Assembly (NCBI RefSeq): GCF_023145115.1
Contig: NZ_JAGLEJ010000037.1
Coordinates: 131,952-195,951 of the forward strand
DNA: 64,000 bases
Reading direction: 5' to 3'
From: Algiphilus sp.
GTDB taxonomy: Bacteria; Pseudomonadota; Gammaproteobacteria; Nevskiales; Nevskiaceae
The position numbers and the translations under genes were made by a program. The notes below the pieces were generated by a model, which saw only the letters and a list, made by a program, of their open reading frames with translations, made no database searches and was not told the DNA's origin. Shown here in pieces: positions 59,290 to 64,000 of the stretch (positions within the stretch are counted from its first letter, which is position 1; each line of letters opens with the position of its first letter).

Positions 59290-61758
59290 TCACGCGACCT
59301 GGCGGTGCTCCGAGGCCACGTCCTCGTGCGAGGTCTCCACCGCGAACTGGGCGATGTACTCGGGCGGGAAGTCGTCGGTCTGGATGGCGTCGTAGCGCGC
59401 GGCGTCGTACTCCGCCACCAGGGCCTGCTCCTCGGCGGTGATCACGCCCTGCGCCACGGCATCGGCGAGCTTCTCTTCCGGCGTGTCGCCGCCGAGCCTG
59501 CCGGCCGACAGCGCCTTGAAGTACTTCAGGTAGGGCGCTTCGGCCTTCTCCAGCAGGTTGAAGGTGTACTCCATCCGGCCGACGGCGTCGTCCCTGCCGC
59601 CGTTGACGTAGACCAGCGAAGTGAGCTCGTCGCGCAGCCGGCTCGGCTGCATCAGGCTGTCCGCCAGCTCGCCGGTGAGCGCGTCCGAGGGCGCACGGTA
59701 CGGGCGCCCGAACGGGAACACCATGGCGCGCATGGCACCGCCCACGAAGCGGTTCGGGAAGTTGGCGAAGAAGCCGTCGAAGGCCGTGTGGATCTCGGCC
59801 AGGCAGTTGTCCAGCGCCCAGCGGGCGTGCGCCAGATGGTCCTCGCGGCTGCCCATGTGGCGGTAGTACCAGAGCACGCCGGAGGCGATGTAGAGCTGCG
59901 ACAGCACGTCGCCGAGGCGCGCCGACAGGCGCTCCTTGCGCTTGAGGTCGCCGCCCAGCATGCCCATGGTGACGTCCGACACGAAGGCCAGCGACGCGCT
60001 CATGCGCTCGAGCTGCCGGTAGTAGTCGGCCAGCGGCCCGCCTTCCGGCGCGCGCGCCAGGCGGGCGCCGGTGAGGCCGAGGGTGAAGGCGCGCACGCCG
60101 CGGTTGACCGAGTAGCCGACGTGCGACCACAGCTCGCGGTCGAAGGCGGCGAGGTCGTCGGCGCGCGCGGCTTCCATCTCGGGAAAGACGTGCGGATGGC
60201 AGCGGATCGCGCCCTGGCCGAAGATCATCAGGTTGCGGGTGAGGATGTTGGCGCCTTCCACGGTGATGGCGATGGGCGCCGACTTGTAGCCCGCGGCCAG
60301 ATAGTTGCGCGGCCCCTGCTGGACGCCGCGGCCGCCGTGGATGTCCATGGCATCGATGATCACGCGCCGCATGATCTCGGTCATGTGGTACTTGGCGATG
60401 GCGGTGACCACCGACGGCGCGCAGTGATCCACGCCCGAGGCGGTCAGCAGACGCATCGACTCCAGCGTATAGGTCAGGCCGGCGATGCGGCCGCTGGCCT
60501 CCTGCACGCCCTCGAACTTGCCGATGGCGAGCTTGAACTGGCGGCGGATGCGGCCATAGGCGCCGGTCATGCGGTAGGCGGTCTGCCCCGCTGCCACCGC
60601 CAGCGCCGGCAGCGAGATGCCGCGACCGGCCGACAGGCATTCGGCCAGCATGCGCCAGCCGCCGCCGGCCTTCTGCGGGCCGCCGATGATCCAGTCGATG
60701 GGGATGAAGACATCAGTGCCGAAGATCGGCCCGTTCATGAAGGCCGAGCCGGGGTAGTGGCGGCGGCCGATCTCGACGCCGGGATGGCTCGCCGGCACCA
60801 GCGCGCAGGTGATGCCGTAGTCGGTCTTGGAGCGGTCGCCCAGCAGCCCCTCGGGGTCCTCGAGCTTGAAGCCGAGGCCGACGACCGTGGCGACGGGCGC
60901 CAGCGTGATCCAGCGCTTGGAGAAGTTGAGGCGGATGCCCAGGGTGCGCTCGCCCTCGTGCTCGCCGTAGCAGACCACGCCGCTGTCGGGCATGGCCGTG
61001 GCGTCCGAGCCGACCTCGGGGCCGGTGAGGCCGAAGCACGGGATTTCCTCGCCGGAGACCAGGCCGGGCAGCCACTTCTTCTGCTGCTCGGGGGTGCCGT
61101 AGTGCACCAGCAGCTCGCCCGGACCGAGCGAGTTCGGAACCATCACGGTGACCGCCACCGCGATCGACTTGGTGGCCAGCTTGGTGACCACGGTCGACTG
61201 CGCCACTGCCGAGAATCCGAGACCGCCGTGCTCCTTCGGAATGAGCATGGCGAGAAAACCGTTGGCACGGATGTACTGCATCACCGGCTCCGGCACGTCG
61301 CGTGTCTCGAAGTCGATCTGCCAGTCGTCGATCATGCCGCAGAGCGTCTCGACCTCGTTGTTGAGGAAGCGCTGCTCGTCCTCGGTGAGCTGCGTGCACT
61401 GGAAGTCGTGCAGCTGCTTCCAGTCCGGGCGGCCGCGGAACATCTCGGCTTCCCACCACACGTCGCCGGCCTCCAGGGCCTCGCGCTCGGTGGCGGACAT
61501 CTCGGGCAGCACCTTCTTGAAGCCCGCGAAGATCGGGCGCGTCACCAGTGCCGCGCGCAGCGGACGAAGGCAGAAGAAGGCGAGCAGCGCGAACACCGCG
61601 CCGACCACGCCGGTCCCGACCGGCCCGAGCGTGCCGGTGGCCACGCCGGCGGCCAGCGCGACACCGGTCACGCCGGCCCAGGCCAGCAGCGGTGCGCCGG
61701 TATAGGCCAGGGTCCAGGCGACGGCGATTGCAACAACAGCGATGATGAGGGTCGTCAT
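59290..61758 (-). CDS. fadE: FadE-type acyl-CoA dehydrogenase
   Basis: The 822-residue protein has the long gammaproteobacterial FadE form: two N-terminal membrane segments (TLIIAVVAIAVAWTLAYTG), the acyl-CoA dehydrogenase core (IPCFGLTGPEVGSDA; GGRGVQQGPRNYLA) and a C-terminal DUF1974 extension. It carries out the first oxidation of fatty acyl-CoA beta-oxidation with FAD. It starts 22 bases after the TetR gene's stop, so the two are cotranscribed under the TetR operators. Confidence 0.94.
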   Translation of the reverse strand: MTTLIIAVVAIAVAWTLAYTGAPLLAWAGVTGVALAAGVATGTLGPVGTGVVGAVFALLAFFCLRPLRAALVTRPIFAGFKKVLPEMSATEREALEAGDVWWEAEMFRGRPDWKQLHDFQCTQLTEDEQRFLNNEVETLCGMIDDWQIDFETRDVPEPVMQYIRANGFLAMLIPKEHGGLGFSAVAQSTVVTKLATKSIAVAVTVMVPNSLGPGELLVHYGTPEQQKKWLPGLVSGEEIPCFGLTGPEVGSDATAMPDSGVVCYGEHEGERTLGIRLNFSKRWITLAPVATVVGLGFKLEDPEGLLGDRSKTDYGITCALVPASHPGVEIGRRHYPGSAFMNGPIFGTDVFIPIDWIIGGPQKAGGGWRMLAECLSAGRGISLPALAVAAGQTAYRMTGAYGRIRRQFKLAIGKFEGVQEASGRIAGLTYTLESMRLLTASGVDHCAPSVVTAIAKYHMTEIMRRVIIDAMDIHGGRGVQQGPRNYLAAGYKSAPIAITVEGANILTRNLMIFGQGAIRCHPHVFPEMEAARADDLAAFDRELWSHVGYSVNRGVRAFTLGLTGARLARAPEGGPLADYYRQLERMSASLAFVSDVTMGMLGGDLKRKERLSARLGDVLSQLYIASGVLWYYRHMGSREDHLAHARWALDNCLAEIHTAFDGFFANFPNRFVGGAMRAMVFPFGRPYRAPSDALTGELADSLMQPSRLRDELTSLVYVNGGRDDAVGRMEYTFNLLEKAEAPYLKYFKALSAGRLGGDTPEEKLADAVAQGVITAEEQALVAEYDAARYDAIQTDDFPPEYIAQFAVETSHEDVASEHRQVA

Positions 61759-61780
61759 ATCGTCACTCCGTGTGAGTCCT

Positions 61781-62440
61781 TCACACCACGGCCTGGAGGG
61801 GCGGATCGTTCCGGTCCTCCGCCGCGGCAGGGTGCTGCTCCTCTCTCCGCACGCGGGGTATCAGCGTCTCGATCATGAGACGCAGGTAGTCGTTGAACTG
61901 CTGGTTCTCGGGGATCGCCTCCGGCACGTCACGCCGGATCTGCAGGTTCCCCATGAAGGTGGCGTAGGCGAAGGTCGACCAGCGCCGGGCATCGGCTTCC
62001 GACAGCCCCAGCGCGCGGTAGCAATCGAGCAGATAGGCCATCCGGCGCTCCGAGACGCGCCGTACCGCCTGCTGGATCGCCGGCCGGTCGCTGGCCGCAG
62101 CCAGGGCGAGATAGAGCCGGCCGGAGCGATAGCTCGCGTTCGCCGACTTGAACACGCGCACGATGCGCTCGTACGGGTCGGCAGCGTCGCCGACCCGGGC
62201 GATGATGTCGTCGGTCTCCTCGCGCTCCCAGCGCTCCAGGGCGGCGCGGATCAGCGCATCGCGGTTCGCGAAATGCCAGTAGAAGCTGCCCTTGGTGACG
62301 CCGAGCTGGCGCGCCAGCGGCTCGATGGCCACCGACTCCAGTCCGCCCGCGGCCATGGCATCGAGTGCCGCGGTCGCCCAATCGTCGGCGGTCAGGCTCT
62401 GGCGCTCGCCGTTGGCGGTTTGTGCGGGGCGTTGTTCCAT
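61781..62440 (-). CDS. TetR-family regulator of fadE
   Basis: The 219-residue protein has an N-terminal TetR helix-turn-helix (LARQLGVTKGSFYWHFANRD) and a helical ligand-binding domain. It is cotranscribed with fadE and divergent from the DUF1329 gene. Two identical palindromes CATACG-N4-CGTATG lie immediately upstream, so autoregulation and control of both units by an acyl-CoA or fatty acid ligand is likely. Confidence 0.9.
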   Translation of the reverse strand: MEQRPAQTANGERQSLTADDWATAALDAMAAGGLESVAIEPLARQLGVTKGSFYWHFANRDALIRAALERWEREETDDIIARVGDAADPYERIVRVFKSANASYRSGRLYLALAAASDRPAIQQAVRRVSERRMAYLLDCYRALGLSEADARRWSTFAYATFMGNLQIRRDVPEAIPENQQFNDYLRLMIETLIPRVRREEQHPAAAEDRNDPPLQAVV

Positions 62441-62450
62441 ACCGGGGTTC

Positions 62451-62466
62451 CATACGCTTTCGTATG
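62451..62466. promoter_or_regulatory. TetR operator 1
   Basis: Perfect palindrome CATACG-N4-CGTATG (16 bp; 18 bp including flanking C and G), 10 bases from the TetR start codon. Confidence 0.8.
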
Positions 62467-62474
62467 GAGTGTAG

Positions 62475-62490
62475 CATACGCCCCCGTATG
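62475..62490. promoter_or_regulatory. TetR operator 2
   Basis: A second perfect CATACG-N4-CGTATG, centred 24 bp from the first, placing two dimers on nearly the same DNA face. Confidence 0.8.
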
Positions 62491-62609
62491 GTCAACGCGG
62501 GTTCAGGTCGTGTCGGCAGTATCGACGGTGGCATGGATGCGCTCGCCGGATTTTGCAGGGCCGATCGCGGCCAAGTATCGTTCCTTCCTCTGAACTGGAG
62601 ATGAGCAGG

Positions 62610-63974
62610 ATGTTGAAAAAGCTATGGGTTGCCCCGGCACTCGCGCTGATGCTGGCGCCGACCGTGACGTTCGCCGGCGTCTCGGACGACGAGGCCGAGC
62701 GGTTGGAAGAGGACGGTGATCTCACTCCCTGGGGTGCCACCCGCGCGGGCAATACCGATGGCTCCATTCCGGCCTGGGAAGGCGGCCTGAAGCAGGTGCC
62801 CGACTGCTACGAGGGCGAGGGGTCGTGGTACTGCGATCCGTTCCCGCAGGACGAACCCAAGTTCGTGATCACTGCCGAGAACGTCGAGCGCTACCGCGAC
62901 ATGCTGTCCGAGGGGCAGCAGAAGATGTTCGAGCTGCATCCCGAGACCTACAAGATGCCGGTGTTCGAGACGCGCCGGACCTTCGCCAATCCGGAGTGGA
63001 TCTACGAGGCCAGCCGCGAGAATGCCGAGGAGGCCGAGCTCGGCGGCAACGGCGAGGCGCTGGTGGGCGCCATGCACGCCTATCCCTTCCCCATTCCGCA
63101 GAGCGGCCACGAGGTCATCTGGAACCACAAGGTGCGCTACCTGGGGCGCTGGGTACAGCGCTGGAACAACCAGTTCGCCGTGACCCAGAGCGGACGCTAC
63201 AACCAGGTCACCATCCGCGAGGACGTGTACTTCCCGTACAACGATCCCGAGAACGATGTCGACGACCTCGAGAACATCATCATCTACTTCCTTCAGGTGG
63301 TCACCGAGCCGCCCCGGCTGGCCGGCACCATCACGCTGGTCCACGAGACCATGGACCAGGTCAAGGAGCCGCGCCGCGCCTGGCAGTACAACCCGGGCCA
63401 GCGCCGTCTGCGCCGTGCGCCCAATGTCGGCTATGACAACCCCGGCACGGCGGCGGACGGTCTGCGCACCAACGACCAGACCGATACCTTCAATGGTGCG
63501 ATGGACCGCTACACCTGGAAGCTGGTGGGCAAGCAGGAGATGATCGTTCCGGCCAACAGCTACCGGCTGCACAGCGACGAGCTGAGCTACGACGACATCG
63601 TCAAGGAAGGCCACATCAATCAGGACGTGACGCGCTACGAGCGCCGCCGCGTCTGGGTGGTCGATGCCGAGACCAAGCCCGGCACCACGCACATCTACAA
63701 GCGCCGCAAGTTCTACGTGGACGAGGACGGCTGGCAGATCCGTCTGGTCGACATCTACGACCGTCGCGACCAGCTCTGGCGCTTCCAGGAGACGCACAGC
63801 GCGCTGGCCTACGACAAGCCCTTTGAAGTGCCGGTGGGCGAGACCATCTACGACCTGCAGAACGGCCGCTATCTCGTGCAGGCGCTCAACAACGAGCACG
63901 ACGAGAATGTCGAGCGCGAGTTCGACCGCGACTACTTCAGCCCGTCGAACGTCTCGCGGCAGGCGGCGCGCTAG
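62610..63974 (+). CDS. Exported DUF1329-family protein
   Basis: The 454-residue protein has a signal peptide (MLKKLWVAPALALMLAPTVT). The mature part includes WGATRAGNTDGSIPAWEGGL and GTITLVHETMDQVKEPRRAW, typical of DUF1329 proteins. These are often found with DUF1302 partners in proteobacteria that degrade lipids or hydrocarbons, and may be envelope lipid-binding proteins. The chosen ATG has GGAG nine bases upstream; an ATG 9 bases earlier is the alternative. Expression is probably controlled by the TetR operators. Confidence 0.85.
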   Translation: MLKKLWVAPALALMLAPTVTFAGVSDDEAERLEEDGDLTPWGATRAGNTDGSIPAWEGGLKQVPDCYEGEGSWYCDPFPQDEPKFVITAENVERYRDMLSEGQQKMFELHPETYKMPVFETRRTFANPEWIYEASRENAEEAELGGNGEALVGAMHAYPFPIPQSGHEVIWNHKVRYLGRWVQRWNNQFAVTQSGRYNQVTIREDVYFPYNDPENDVDDLENIIIYFLQVVTEPPRLAGTITLVHETMDQVKEPRRAWQYNPGQRRLRRAPNVGYDNPGTAADGLRTNDQTDTFNGAMDRYTWKLVGKQEMIVPANSYRLHSDELSYDDIVKEGHINQDVTRYERRRVWVVDAETKPGTTHIYKRRKFYVDEDGWQIRLVDIYDRRDQLWRFQETHSALAYDKPFEVPVGETIYDLQNGRYLVQALNNEHDENVEREFDRDYFSPSNVSRQAAR

Positions 63975-64000
63975 GTGTGATCTCTCAATAGGTTGTTCAT

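Noticed and set aside
58795..61878. Open frame of over 1000 codons on the plus strand
   Set aside because: It is antisense to P-II and FadE, both certain genes. Composition is typical of a shadow frame.
1..64000. tRNA, rRNA, CRISPR array, plasmid or phage origin
   Set aside because: No regularly spaced repeats, cloverleaf genes, iteron clusters or phage structural genes were recognised.

Overview
The window is a 64 kb, GC-rich, densely coding bacterial chromosome segment. A gammaproteobacterium is suggested by the housekeeping content: an 822-residue FadE-type acyl-CoA dehydrogenase, GlnK/GlnB P-II, biosynthetic SpeA next to SpeE, and a DUF1329 protein. The mix of DUF1329, FadE and ketone catabolism would fit a hydrocarbon- or ketone-degrading Nevskiales/Salinisphaerales-like lineage; this placement is inference. 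No rRNA, tRNA or CRISPR was recognised.

Region 1-19.6 kb looks like an acetophenone-carboxylase-type module. It has an SCP-x thiolase (cut by the left edge), a CurA-like reductase, a large LuxR/MalT-like regulator, a five-gene operon matching Apc1-5 of acetophenone carboxylase in order and size (HyuA, zinc-ribbon small subunit, HyuA, HyuB, diverged fifth protein), a nitrilase-fold hydrolase, an acetoacetate/benzoylacetate-type CoA ligase, a quinone-oxidoreductase-like MDR, two SDR dehydrogenases and a GntR/FCD regulator. The logic is secondary alcohol to ketone, ATP-driven carboxylation to a beta-keto acid, CoA activation, then thiolysis.

Region 19.6-30.3 kb is a tightly overlapping nine-gene minus-strand operon that appears to do the same job with different chemistry. 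It encodes pieces of a PEP-synthase/PPDK-like phosphotransfer machine (a nucleotide-binding plus phosphohistidine protein with a degenerate C-terminus, a second phosphohistidine protein, and two unrecognised proteins of 516 and 204 residues), a complete biotin-dependent carboxylase (biotin carboxylase, BCCP and a pyruvate-carboxylase-type carboxyltransferase with altered metal ligands), an acyl-CoA ligase and a thiolase. I infer ketone activation as an enol phosphate followed by biotin-dependent carboxylation. This is the most interesting system in the window. A shared palindromic operator (TAGGACAATAT core) lies upstream of this operon and between the two SDR genes, which makes the adjacent GntR regulator the likely controller of both. 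SurE, a small membrane protein and a second LuxR/MalT-like regulator close the island at 35.1 kb.

Region 35.1-64 kb is mostly ordinary chromosome. It holds a GNAT-nitrilase fusion, a glycosyltransferase, MsrB, an M13 peptidase, a RimB-like protease / inactive-transglutaminase membrane protein / RimK-like ligase trio, a DNA glycosylase, methyltransferases, a dehydrogenase-cupin fusion, a complete IS30-family insertion sequence, SpeA/SpeE, a Kef-type transporter, P-II, and a TetR-FadE operon divergent from a DUF1329 gene across two tandem perfect operators.
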